From assembly GCA_964401335.1 (NCBI GenBank), contig CAYNYK010000001.1, forward strand, positions 124,001 to 188,000: a stretch of 64,000 nt of DNA, written 5' to 3'. Under the pieces are notes generated by a model, which saw nothing but the letters and a program-made list of their open reading frames with translations, was not told the origin of the DNA and searched no databases. Numbering within the stretch: position 1 is the first letter of the stretch; each line of letters begins with the position of its first letter. This DNA is from JAAYCU01 sp964401335. Its GTDB lineage: Bacteria > Planctomycetota > Phycisphaerae > UBA1845 > PWPN01. Position numbers and translations under genes: made by a program. Below are positions 54,272-63,053 of this stretch, one piece after another.

Positions 54272-55057
54272 GTGTCAAATGGTCATGTACACTCACGGAT
54301 GCGACGCGGACTGAGCGGTGTCCTCGTCGTGGGATTGTTGCTGCTGACGGGCGGCAACGCATGGGCGGAGGCCTTGCCGGCCACTGCGTTTCTGGTGCGG
54401 GTCGATGCCGCGTATGGCACCGACACCGGCAGCGTGGAGTATTTTTTCCCGGTGAACACGGTTATCGAAGGTTCATATAACTGGAACCTTGAAGAGCCGG
54501 TGGTCATCATGAATGCGACCAACACGCTGGAACTGACCACGGTGGAAACGCTGAACCTGGTGTTCAATGCGGATCCGGCGGTCACGCTGAATTTCAGCGT
54601 GGTGGCGGGCAATTACGGATCGAATATCACGGTGACGTCGGCGGTGATCACCTTTGATCCCATCGTCAAGCCGTATGCCTATGCCACCGCGGGCGTAACC
54701 GTTACGGACAACAACCTGAACGGCGCCACCCTGACCGGCTTGTTGACCAATGGGGCGGCCTATGAGGCCCGTTACAACAGTCCGGCGGTGACCTGGGCCA
54801 ACTTATTAACCAGCCCGGTGATCGCCCCCATGGCCGGTTCTACCTCAGTGAACGCTCGCCGACCGTTGTTGCCCGTGCAATGGGAAATAATCCCCGCGAC
54901 GGTCGATCGGATCTCATCGCAGTTCAAATTCCATCTGACTGCGTCCGATTCGGCCAGCGGAACCAGTCGGTTTGAGGTGATCGTGCCTGAACCGGTAAGC
55001 CTGAGCCTGCTGCTCATGGGAAGTTTGCTATTGCTGCGCAATCGTCGCGGCGGGTAA
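54272..55057 (+). CDS. PEP-CTERM sorting domain protein, paralog 1
   Basis: About 261 residues from a GTG at 54272 with AAGGAGG eight bases upstream. Signal peptide (GLSGVLVVGLLLLTGGNAWA) cleaved before EALPAT. A beta-rich body of about 210 residues is followed by the PEP-CTERM signal (VPEPVSLSLLLMGSLLLLRN, then R-R-G-G). Such proteins are exported and processed by an exosortase, then linked to or displayed with exopolysaccharide. The core is nearly identical to that of the next gene. The function of the body is not known. No exosortase gene is in the window. Confidence 0.85.
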   Translation: MSNGHVHSRMRRGLSGVLVVGLLLLTGGNAWAEALPATAFLVRVDAAYGTDTGSVEYFFPVNTVIEGSYNWNLEEPVVIMNATNTLELTTVETLNLVFNADPAVTLNFSVVAGNYGSNITVTSAVITFDPIVKPYAYATAGVTVTDNNLNGATLTGLLTNGAAYEARYNSPAVTWANLLTSPVIAPMAGSTSVNARRPLLPVQWEIIPATVDRISSQFKFHLTASDSASGTSRFEVIVPEPVSLSLLLMGSLLLLRNRRGG

Positions 55058-55565
55058 TTACGCGCGATAGATAAAAGCAAGAAACAGAGCGCACAAACGT
55101 GTGTCCGCTCACGGAGGATGTACGTCTATTTCGCATGAGTCATGAAAGTTTGTTCACGTTATCCGCGTAAGTTGCTAGGGGAATATACGAAAAAAATCTG
55201 ATATCATTCCGCTTGCCGTTAAAACATAAACAACATTGTTAAATATATGGCTCAATATTGTTGATTTTATCATTCGGTTTCTTGAAGGTGTATATCGTTT
55301 ATAACACATTGGCATATCGTTGTTTATATAAAGTAATATCTTTACTCACTAACCCAAGTAAGAAAAATGTTAGGTTATTCCCCTTATCAAAAATAAAATC
55401 TTCCAATTCCCCTATTTTTTTCTTGAGATTATCGGAAAGATGGATTAGAATGCCTGGCTGGTGGAGAAGGTGTGAGGAAAGAAGCTCCCGCCTAATCCAA
55501 AAAAAGTCAACAAAACGGACCAAACATATCGGTGTGAGCAAGGGTTTCCAAAGGAGGGCCTTGAG
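55058..55565. other. AT-rich intergenic region between PEP-CTERM paralogs
   Basis: 508 bases, AT-rich. It holds an 8-base inverted repeat (TGGATTAG 55441-55448, CTAATCCA 55492-55499) enclosing the shared GAAAGAAGCTC motif, and an AAAGGAGGG ribosome binding site at its end. No gene is seen. Confidence 0.5.
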
Positions 55566-56345
55566 GTGAAATCTTATCTTTACGCAAATTCAGGCTATCG
55601 GGGATGGGCAGTCATCACGACAGTATGTGTTCTGTTGCTGACGGGCAGTTACGCATGGGCGGAGGCCTTGCCGGCCACTGCAGTTCTGGTGCGGGTCGAT
55701 GCCGCGTATGGCACCGATACCGGCAGCGTGGAGTATTATTTCCCGGTGGGCACCGTGATCGAGGGTTCGTATAGTTGGGACCTCGAGGAGCCGGTGACCA
55801 TCTGGAATGCGACGAACACGCTGGAATTGACCACGGTGGAAACGCTGAACCTGGTGTTCAATGCGGATCCGGCGGTCACGCTGAATTTCAGCGTGGTGGC
55901 GGGCAATTACGGATCGAATATCACGGTGACGTCGGCGGTGATCACCTTCGATCCGATCGTCAAGCCTTACGCTTATGCTACCGCGGCGGTGACGGTCACG
56001 GACAATAATTTTAACGGCGCCACCCTGACCGGCTTGCTGACCAATGGGGCGGCCTATGAGGCCCGTTACAACAATCCGGCGATAACCTGGGCCAGTCTGC
56101 TGACCAGTCCGGTCTCGGCGGCCGTCGGAAGCACCGGCAACGATGACGATCGTCGACCTGCTCTGCCGACTATCTGGGAAACTATTCCGGCGACGGTTGG
56201 TCGAATTTCCTCTCAATTCAAGTTCCATCTAACCGCTGCTGATTCGGCCAGCGGTACCAGCCGATTTGAAGTAATCGTACCGGAGCCGACCAGTCTGGGG
56301 CTATTGCTTGTAGCCGGTTTGGCGGTCTTGCGCCGGTGGCGATAA
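55566..56345 (+). CDS. PEP-CTERM sorting domain protein, paralog 2
   Basis: 259 residues from a GTG at 55566 with AAAGGAGGG upstream. Signal peptide GWAVITTVCVLLLTGSYAWA, then EALPATAVLVRVDAAYGT, the same mature start as paralog 1. The tail is VPEPTSLGLLLVAGLAVLRR with W-R. The stretch 55830-55955 is almost base-for-base the same as 54534-54660, while the two ends and the flanks differ, which points to recent duplication or gene conversion. Exported, probably exosortase-processed; function unknown. Confidence 0.85.
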   Translation: MKSYLYANSGYRGWAVITTVCVLLLTGSYAWAEALPATAVLVRVDAAYGTDTGSVEYYFPVGTVIEGSYSWDLEEPVTIWNATNTLELTTVETLNLVFNADPAVTLNFSVVAGNYGSNITVTSAVITFDPIVKPYAYATAAVTVTDNNFNGATLTGLLTNGAAYEARYNNPAITWASLLTSPVSAAVGSTGNDDDRRPALPTIWETIPATVGRISSQFKFHLTAADSASGTSRFEVIVPEPTSLGLLLVAGLAVLRRWR

Positions 56346-56543
56346 TCTTGGGCGGGATGTCGGATTGATAATTTCGTTAGGTTGTTTTGTTTGTGGAGAG
56401 GTGGAAAACCTCCGATATAGAATAATGAGTCGCGGTTGAAAAAACCCTCGCGTTAGTAGATGTATCAGGTTTTCACGGCGGATTAAGCAATTTCGAGGAG
56501 GGGGGGAGAAAACCGGCCGGGTCCAGAAAAGGAGGGTAGGTTA

Positions 56544-57335
56544 ATGCCTCAGCGTACAAGGAGAGACTATTCGCGTTGGCTGTGTGGCGTGATGTGGTTG
56601 TTCCTTATGGTATTCGCAGGGATGGTCAATGCCGAGGGAATACTTACGACAACCACGGTAGTGCAGGTGCAAGCCACCTCCAATTCTATCACGAACAGCC
56701 TGATCTATTTTATCCCCGCCGCGGAAACGAGCATCGAGGGAACGTATGAATGGGATTTGCCCGTTGATTCGGTGAATATTTTATCGCCCAACGGCCAGGT
56801 TGTGTTGGGTACGGTGCATGACCTGCATCTCAGTTTCAACGCGGATCCCGCCGTCACGCTCAATTTCAACGTGACCGCCGGTGCCTCCAGCACGGAGTTC
56901 GTGATTTCGACGGCCACTCTCGCTTTCGCTCCCATTCTTAACCCGGAAGCGTACACCCACGCCGTGGTCGAGGTTTACGATACCAACAACAGTTCATCGG
57001 TACGCTTCACCGGTTTACGTCCCGACGGGAGCGGGTATGAGGCCAAGTATAACAATACAATCGTATGGGCCGGGCTGATGGCTTCCCTGTTCGCTTCCGG
57101 AGGTCCGGGGGTTTCCACCGGCTCGGAAGAAGGCCGTCCCAATCCTCCGCCGAACATGACCCGTGAGGTGATCAACGATTCGGTCAGCAATATTTTATCG
57201 ACATGGCACTTTCGCCTGACATCCGGTGATACCGCCATAGGCTGGAGTACATTTGATATCACTCCTGAACCGGTGACGCTTTCCCTGCTGGCGTTGGGCG
57301 GGATTTTTGTCATGCGTCGCCGACGAGCAGGGTAG
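56544..57335 (+). CDS. PEP-CTERM sorting domain protein, paralog 3 (diverged)
   Basis: 263 residues; ATG with AAAGGAGGG upstream. Signal peptide (CGVMWLFLMVFAGMVNAEG). The body follows the same plan as paralogs 1 and 2: SIEGTYEWDLP, LSFNADPAVTLNFNVTAG and GYEAKYNNTIVWAGLM. The tail is TPEPVTLSLLALGGIFVMRR then R-R-A-G. It is clearly homologous but much more diverged, so the family expanded at least twice here. Same predicted fate as the other two. Confidence 0.85.
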   Translation: MPQRTRRDYSRWLCGVMWLFLMVFAGMVNAEGILTTTTVVQVQATSNSITNSLIYFIPAAETSIEGTYEWDLPVDSVNILSPNGQVVLGTVHDLHLSFNADPAVTLNFNVTAGASSTEFVISTATLAFAPILNPEAYTHAVVEVYDTNNSSSVRFTGLRPDGSGYEAKYNNTIVWAGLMASLFASGGPGVSTGSEEGRPNPPPNMTREVINDSVSNILSTWHFRLTSGDTAIGWSTFDITPEPVTLSLLALGGIFVMRRRRAG

Positions 57336-57813
57336 CTCTCTTATCGATATCCACGCGATCCCTATCCATGTCAATCAACACTTGGTAAGTCTGCGCGCGT
57401 AGCAGGGTTTTTAGCTTGACGCGTGATTCTTGGGAGGCATACCAACGAAACCGGCGGCATATCGAGACGAACAGTTGTGTGAAGATAGCTTCGTCTCTGA
57501 GCAGGATCGCCGGAGGACGATCCTAAAATATCCGACAGGGTTATAGGCGAATCGCAGGAATAAAAAAGAAGCAGGTCGCACAATGAGGTTAGGCGCTCCG
57601 GAAAACCGGATTGATCGCTCATGGCGAGCCCTGACGCCCCGGGACGAAGACCTCTCAACCGGTATTTGGGCCCGTGCTGGCCTGCTTCTACTCTCATTAT
57701 ACCACAAAAATACCGTTGATGGGTAATCGTTCAAAAAAAATAATCATGGGGGTGGATATGGCGAGTAAACTCACCGGTTTCCGGCAAGTAGGGGAGTTGT
57801 TAATATTAGCCGC
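57336..57813. other. Intergenic region with a small hairpin
   Basis: 478 bases without a supported gene. A 7-bp perfect hairpin (AGGATCG, loop of 8, CGATCCT) lies at 57503-57524. A TATAAT is present on the minus strand near 57700, but no convincing -35 or product was found. Minus-strand frames in this gap look non-coding. Confidence 0.5.
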
Positions 57814-58797
57814 ATGGCTCGACGACAATCGGACATACTGGACCGGCTGGTTTATCTGGCCGTCCGCGTGGTCGCGACGATCATGCAGATGTTCCCGATC
57901 AACCTCAATCTGCGGACGGCGCGGCTGCTGGCGTTGATCTGGTATCGGCTGATGCCCCGGCACCATCGGCGGGCTTGCGAGCATCTGCGCCTGGCTTATG
58001 GAGAGCAACTCAGCGACGAACAGGTTCACCGACTGGCCCTCAAGTCCATGCAGCAGCTTACCATGCTGGTGGTGGAGATGTTTTTCACGCCCCGGCTGAT
58101 CAACCTCTGGACCTGGTCGCGGTACGTGGAATTGAAAAAAATCGAGCCGGCGTTGGAGATTCTGTTGAGCCGCCGGGGCGCGATCATGGTGACCGGGCAT
58201 TATGGCAGTTGGGAGCTGCTGGGCTTCACCCTGGCCACGTTGGGCTTCCCGCTGACGGCGGTGATGCGCCCGCTGGATAATGCCTATCTTAACCGCTGGC
58301 TGATGGATGTGCGGGCCAAGCGCGGGTTGGAACTGCTTTACAAAAAGGGGGCCGCGCGGTCGGCAGGAGACATTCTCCGTAACGGTGGTTTGTTGTGTTT
58401 TATCGCCGACCAGAACGCCGGACGCAAGGGCGAATTTGTCGATTTCTTCGGAGTCAAGGCCTCGACTTACAAGTCGATTGCCTTGTTGGCCATGGAGTAT
58501 CGGGTGCCGATTATTGCCGGTTATGCCCGCCGCAAGAGCGACCGTTTTGAATATGAACTCGGCTGCAATCGCATTATCGAGCCGGAGGAATGGGCCGATC
58601 GGCCTGACCCGTTGCATTGGATCACCCAGGAATACACGGCGGCCATCGAGGCTTTCGTTCGCGAGGCGCCGGAGCAGTACCTGTGGATCCATCGGCGTTG
58701 GAAATCGCGCCCGCGCGACGAACGCCAACCACTAACCGACGAGCCCGAACCAAGCAATGGTACCTTGACCGTCGAGGAGGAAATCTCTGCTGGTTGA
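57814..58797 (+). CDS. Lipid A biosynthesis (LpxL/HtrB-like) acyltransferase
   Basis: 327 residues. An N-terminal amphipathic or membrane-associated region precedes the acyltransferase signature H129-x4-E134 (GHYGSWE). Later conserved blocks are VMRPLDNAYLNRWLMDVRAK, GGLLCFIADQNAGRKG and WITQEYTAAIEAFVREAPEQ with YLWIHRRW. The family transfers acyl chains to lipid A precursors at the inner membrane; in Planctomycetota it supports an LPS-type outer membrane or acts on related lipids. The start has no strong ribosome binding site. A promoter for trxA overlaps its stop codon. Confidence 0.88.
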   Translation: MARRQSDILDRLVYLAVRVVATIMQMFPINLNLRTARLLALIWYRLMPRHHRRACEHLRLAYGEQLSDEQVHRLALKSMQQLTMLVVEMFFTPRLINLWTWSRYVELKKIEPALEILLSRRGAIMVTGHYGSWELLGFTLATLGFPLTAVMRPLDNAYLNRWLMDVRAKRGLELLYKKGAARSAGDILRNGGLLCFIADQNAGRKGEFVDFFGVKASTYKSIALLAMEYRVPIIAGYARRKSDRFEYELGCNRIIEPEEWADRPDPLHWITQEYTAAIEAFVREAPEQYLWIHRRWKSRPRDERQPLTDEPEPSNGTLTVEEEISAG

Positions 58798-58822
58798 CTT
58801 GCTATAACGACAGACCTAAAAT
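58794..58822 (+). promoter_or_regulatory. Sigma70-type promoter of trxA
   Basis: TTGACT (58794-58799), a 17-base spacer and TAAAAT (58817-58822), near-consensus and optimally spaced. It overlaps the end of the acyltransferase gene and gives a leader of about 70 bases. Confidence 0.6.
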
Positions 58823-58897
58823 CCCCCGTTGTTGGCGCGACGGGTGGAAAAGAGGCCGCCCGTAAAAGTGGAAGTCCATATAGGAAGGAGATGAACA

Positions 58898-59227
58898 ATG
58901 GCCGGCCCGCACACGAAAGAATTTACCGATGCTAATTTCGAGAGTGAGGTTTTGAACGCTTCCGAGCCGGTACTCGTGGATTTCTGGGCGGAGTGGTGCA
59001 TGCCCTGCAAGGCTCTGGCTCCGACCATTGACGAATTGGCTACGGAATACGCCGGCAAGGCCAAGATTGGCAAGTTGGATACGGATAAAAATCAATCGCT
59101 GGCCGCCAAATTCGGAATCAGCGCGATCCCGACGGTCATTCTGTTCAAGGACGGTGAGATCAAGGAAAAATTCGTCGGTCTGCGCAGCAAGAAGGATTTC
59201 ATGGCGTCGATAGACGCCTTGCTCTAA
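58898..59227 (+). CDS. trxA: Thioredoxin (WCMPC active site)
   Basis: 109 residues; strong AAGGAGG before the ATG. Single thioredoxin fold. The active site is W-C-M-P-C-K (C34, C37) with Met in place of the usual Gly, a change that alters redox potential in other thioredoxins. The cis-Pro loop (SAIPTVILF) and GLRSKKDFMA end are standard. No signal peptide, so cytosolic. Own promoter and terminator; monocistronic. Confidence 0.94.
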   Translation: MAGPHTKEFTDANFESEVLNASEPVLVDFWAEWCMPCKALAPTIDELATEYAGKAKIGKLDTDKNQSLAAKFGISAIPTVILFKDGEIKEKFVGLRSKKDFMASIDALL

Positions 59228-59257
59228 AATAATGCGAACCGAGAAACAAATATGGAA

Positions 59258-59290
59258 AAGACCGGCGCGAGAGCCGGTCTTTTTTATTGA
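59258..59290 (+). terminator. Rho-independent terminator of trxA
   Basis: AAGACCGGC pairs with GCCGGTCTT (loop of 6), followed by a T-rich tract, 30 bases after the trxA stop. Confidence 0.9.
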
Positions 59291-59353
59291 CTGTTCGGTT
59301 GACGACCATCCGATCGGAGCCGGGTTTATCCTCTTGGATACCGTCTTGAGGTA

Positions 59354-61675
59354 ATGAGTTTGGACACGGTGTTGCAAAGCGAGGGATCGATTGGGCGGTG
59401 GCGGCTGCACGTCGGTGGACGGGTGCAGGGGGTCGGATTCCGCCCTTTCGTGTTTCGCCTGGCCGGCGAGTTGAGGCTGTGCGGATTCGTGGGCAATGAT
59501 TCTCGCGGGGTGTTTATCGAAATCGAGGGAACGACATCGCGGCGGGATGCCTTTATCACCCGCCTGCAACATGACCTTCCTCCGCTGGCCCGGGTGACGG
59601 ACATCCAGATCGAACCGTTGCCGGTGAAAGGCGAGACGACCTTTGGTATTCAAACCAGCCGGAGTGGCGAGAAGCAGGAGGCGGAGATTTCACCCGACGT
59701 GGCCACCTGCGACGCCTGCCTGGCCGAGTTGTTTGATCCTGCTGATCGCCGTTATCGTTACCCGTTCATCAACTGTACGAATTGCGGTCCGCGCTATTCG
59801 ATTATACGGGGGGTGCCCTATGATCGGCCAAACACCACGATGGCAGTGTTCAAGATGTGTGCGGTCTGTCAGGCGGAATATGACCATCCGGCCGACCGAC
59901 GTTTCCACGCTCAGCCGAATGCCTGTCCGCTTTGCGGGCCGCGCGTGTGGCTGACGGATGGGCAAGGCCGCGAGTTGTCCGGCGATCCGATCCGAATGGC
60001 GGCCGCAAGTTTGCGAGACGGAAAAATCATCGCGATAAAGGGAATCGGGGGTTTTCACCTTGCGTGTCGGGCGGATGATGACGGGGCGGTGAAGCGGCTT
60101 CGTTTGCGCAAGGGGCGAGAAGCCAAACCTTTGGCCGTGATGGTCGCCTCATTGGAATCAGCTCGGCGACTGGCGGACATTGATGAGCCGATCGCCGCCC
60201 TGTTGACCAGCCCGGCCCGGCCGATTGTGCTGGCCCCCAAGAAAAAGGATGCACCGGTCAGCAGATATGTCGCCCCCGGCGTCGATTGTTATGGAATTAT
60301 TTTGCCGTATGCTCCGTTGCATCATCTGTTATTTGCCGAAGGAGCGGGACCGTTGGTGATGACTTCCGGCAACCCGACGGAGGAACCGTTATGTTGTGAT
60401 AATGACGAAGCGATACAGCGTCTGGCCGTGATCGCCGATGAGTTTTTATTGCATGATCGGGCGATCGAGCGGCGGGTGGACGACAGCGTGGTGGCGGCCG
60501 GGCCGATGGGGTTGATGCCTATTCGTCGGGCCCGAGGTTACGCGCCCGAGCCGATCCGGCTCGATATCGCGGTACCGCAACCGGTGCTGGCCGTCGGGGC
60601 GGAATTGAAATCGACGATATGTCTACTGAAAGGGTCGCAGGCCGTACTCAGCGAACACCTGGGCGAGTTGGCCAATGCCCGGACCTATCGGCATTTCGTG
60701 CAAACGATAGAGCAATTCAAGAAATTGCTTCGGGCTGAACCCGCCGTCGTGGCCTGCGATCGGCATCCCGAATACGCGGCCACCCGTTATGCCCGTGGGT
60801 TGGGTCTGCCGATGGTCGAGGTGCAGCATCATCATGCCCATATCGTTTCGTGCATGGCCGAGAACTGCATGGACGGGACGGTGGTGGGTATTTGCTGCGA
60901 TGGCACCGGTTACGGGCTGGATGGAGCTATCTGGGGCGGTGAAATCCTGACGGCGGATCGGGTGGAATTTCGCCGGGCGGCCCATCTGGATTATTTCCCA
61001 CTATTTGGAGGTGATGCCGCGGCCCGGGAGACATGGCGGCCGGCGGCGGGGCTGTTGTATCAGGCTTATGGCGCGGATTGGCGTGATCGTGCCGCACTTA
61101 TGCTACAGGAAATCGATGAGCAGGCCCTGTCCGTATTCGAACAACGGATGCGGGCCGGTGCCCGACTCCCGCGAACGTCGAGTCTGGGGCGGTTGTTCGA
61201 TGCAGTGGCATTTTTACTGGGGTTATGCCGGTATAATCGCTTCGAGGCGGAGGCGGCCATGATGCTCGAGGCGGTCGCCCGTGAGTATCCCATTGTGACG
61301 CCGTTCCCCTATAATAGAATCGATCCTGGTTCGGACGAGGGCCCCGTACGGCTGGATGTTTGCCCTATGATCGAGGCCATCGTCGAAGCGGCAGGGCAGG
61401 GACGGCCTGCAGGCGAGGTGGCCAGGGGCTTTCATGAAACCGTGGCGGTGATGCTGGCCGATGCCGCCATCCGGGAGGCCCGCCAGGCGGGACCAGGCCG
61501 CGTAGTGCTTTCGGGGGGGTGTTTCGCCAACCGATTGCTCTTGGAACGGATGGGTGTGTTATTGAATGAGGCAGGCCTGGAAGTGTATGCCCATCAGCAG
61601 GTGCCGACCGGTGATGGAGGGGTTGCCTTGGGGCAGGCGGTGGTGGCGGCCGAACGATTGCGGAGGAACGGCTGA
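59354..61675 (+). CDS. hypF: Carbamoyltransferase HypF
   Basis: 773 residues; makes the thiocarbamoyl (later cyanide) donor for the iron of [NiFe]-hydrogenase from carbamoyl phosphate and ATP. Domains in order: acylphosphatase (VQGVGFRPFVFRLAGE, about 24-39); two zinc fingers with exact family spacing (C119, C122, C141, C144; C169, C172, C191, C194); YrdC-like domain (KGIGGFHLACRADDDGAVKR, about 205-385); and a Kae1-like carbamoyl-transfer domain (VQHHHAHIVSCMAENC, CCDGTGYGLDGAIWGGE). The stop overlaps hypC by one base. Confidence 0.95.
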   Translation: MSLDTVLQSEGSIGRWRLHVGGRVQGVGFRPFVFRLAGELRLCGFVGNDSRGVFIEIEGTTSRRDAFITRLQHDLPPLARVTDIQIEPLPVKGETTFGIQTSRSGEKQEAEISPDVATCDACLAELFDPADRRYRYPFINCTNCGPRYSIIRGVPYDRPNTTMAVFKMCAVCQAEYDHPADRRFHAQPNACPLCGPRVWLTDGQGRELSGDPIRMAAASLRDGKIIAIKGIGGFHLACRADDDGAVKRLRLRKGREAKPLAVMVASLESARRLADIDEPIAALLTSPARPIVLAPKKKDAPVSRYVAPGVDCYGIILPYAPLHHLLFAEGAGPLVMTSGNPTEEPLCCDNDEAIQRLAVIADEFLLHDRAIERRVDDSVVAAGPMGLMPIRRARGYAPEPIRLDIAVPQPVLAVGAELKSTICLLKGSQAVLSEHLGELANARTYRHFVQTIEQFKKLLRAEPAVVACDRHPEYAATRYARGLGLPMVEVQHHHAHIVSCMAENCMDGTVVGICCDGTGYGLDGAIWGGEILTADRVEFRRAAHLDYFPLFGGDAAARETWRPAAGLLYQAYGADWRDRAALMLQEIDEQALSVFEQRMRAGARLPRTSSLGRLFDAVAFLLGLCRYNRFEAEAAMMLEAVAREYPIVTPFPYNRIDPGSDEGPVRLDVCPMIEAIVEAAGQGRPAGEVARGFHETVAVMLADAAIREARQAGPGRVVLSGGCFANRLLLERMGVLLNEAGLEVYAHQQVPTGDGGVALGQAVVAAERLRRNG

Positions 61676-61944
61676 TGTGTCTGGCGGTACCGGGAAAAAT
61701 TTTGGAAATCAAGCAACCCGATGACGGGCCTGACGTAGGCACCACGGGCACCGTCGATTTTCAGGGCAGTCGGATGGAAGTGGGGTTGGCCTTCACCCCC
61801 GAGGCGCGGGTGGGCGATTGGGTGTTGGTCCATGCCGGTTTTGCCCTGAACGTATTGGATGAGGCCGAGGCCCTGGAGACCTGGAAATATCTGCAAATGG
61901 CTGATGTCGTGCCTGCCGGTCAACCGTTGAACGAATCGATTTGA
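61675..61944 (+). CDS. hypC: Hydrogenase maturation chaperone HypC
   Basis: 89 residues. Starts MCLAVPGKI, with the essential Cys2 that binds the Fe(CN)2CO unit, and keeps the conserved His in GDWVLVHAGFAL. It carries the iron moiety between HypD and the hydrogenase large subunit. It overlaps hypF (TGATG) and hypD (ATGA), so translation is coupled. Confidence 0.95.
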   Translation: MCLAVPGKILEIKQPDDGPDVGTTGTVDFQGSRMEVGLAFTPEARVGDWVLVHAGFALNVLDEAEALETWKYLQMADVVPAGQPLNESI

Positions 61945-63053
61945 TGAGCAAAACAACTCCACGACAACTGGTTGAGCAGATCACTGACGCCGTTTCCCGG
62001 GCGGATCGGCCGATCCGTCTGATGGAAGTATGCGGTACGCACACGGTGGCATTGTTCCGCAGCGGGGTCAAGTCATTGCTGCCGAAAGAGCTCCGGCTGA
62101 TCAGCGGGCCGGGGTGTCCGGTATGCGTAACCTCTCAAGGTTATATCGATGTGGCCTGCGAGCTGGCCGGCCGTGAGCAAGTGACCATTTGTACGTATGG
62201 GGATATGGTGCGGGTTCCGGGCCGAGTGGGGAGCCTGGAGCATCGACGCGCGCAGGGCGCGGACATATTGGTGGTCTATTCGGCCCGTGACGCGGTCAGC
62301 TATGCGGCCGCTCATCCGGATCGGAAGGTGGTTTTCCTGGCGGTGGGTTTTGAGACCACCGCGCCGGTGACCGCGGCGGCAGTGCTGGAAGCCAAGGCCA
62401 AAAGACTCAATAATTTTTTCATACTCAGCGGGCACAAGCTGGTCATTCCGGCCATGCAGGCGTTGCTGGCCGCCGGCGATGTGCCGATCGACGGTTTTCT
62501 ATGCCCCGGCCACGTCAGCGTGGTGATTGGGGCCAACGCCTACGCACCGATCGTGGAGCAATATGGCAAACCCTGTGTGGTGGCCGGTTTTGAGCCGGAG
62601 CAAATGCTCAAAGGTGTCTTGCATTTGGTCGGGCAGATTGGCAAGGGCGAATGCCGATTGGAAAATGTGTATTCGGCGGCGGTGACGGAAGAAGGTAACA
62701 CGGCTGCCCGCCGTTGCATGGAGCAGGTGTTTGTACCGGCCGACTCGATCTGGCGGGCGATGGGGACGATCCCCACCAGTGGGCTGGAATTACGCGAGGC
62801 GTATCGATCTTTCGATGCCTTGGCTCATTTCGAGCTGTCCATCGGTCCTGATTATGATCCGCCCGGTTGCCGGTGCGGCGAAGTCATCCAGGGCAAGGTC
62901 GAACCGGACCAGTGTAACCTGTTTGCCCGGCAATGTACGCCGGCGGCTCCGGTGGGGCCGTGCATGGTCAGCAGTGAAGGAACGTGCGCGGCCTGGTATA
63001 AATATGGACGCATTCAAATAAAACATCCCAATGTCCAAGCGAGGTCTTCTTGA
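61944..63053 (+). CDS. hypD: Hydrogenase maturation protein HypD
   Basis: About 369 residues from the ATG at 61944 (TGATGA overlap with hypC). Scaffold for Fe(CN)2CO assembly. Key cysteines: C30 in VCGTHT, C58 and C61 in GPGCPVC, and a C-terminal set that binds the 4Fe-4S cluster (CRCGEVIQG, QCNLFARQC, GPCMVSSEGTCAAWYKY). SGHKLVIPAM and GHVSVVIG regions match the family. The next gene begins at a TTG overlapping its stop. Confidence 0.95.
   Translation: MSKTTPRQLVEQITDAVSRADRPIRLMEVCGTHTVALFRSGVKSLLPKELRLISGPGCPVCVTSQGYIDVACELAGREQVTICTYGDMVRVPGRVGSLEHRRAQGADILVVYSARDAVSYAAAHPDRKVVFLAVGFETTAPVTAAAVLEAKAKRLNNFFILSGHKLVIPAMQALLAAGDVPIDGFLCPGHVSVVIGANAYAPIVEQYGKPCVVAGFEPEQMLKGVLHLVGQIGKGECRLENVYSAAVTEEGNTAARRCMEQVFVPADSIWRAMGTIPTSGLELREAYRSFDALAHFELSIGPDYDPPGCRCGEVIQGKVEPDQCNLFARQCTPAAPVGPCMVSSEGTCAAWYKYGRIQIKHPNVQARSS

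Noticed and set aside
57371..57734. Minus-strand frames upstream of the acyltransferase gene
   Set aside because: Compositionally random translations in overlapping frames; no support for either.
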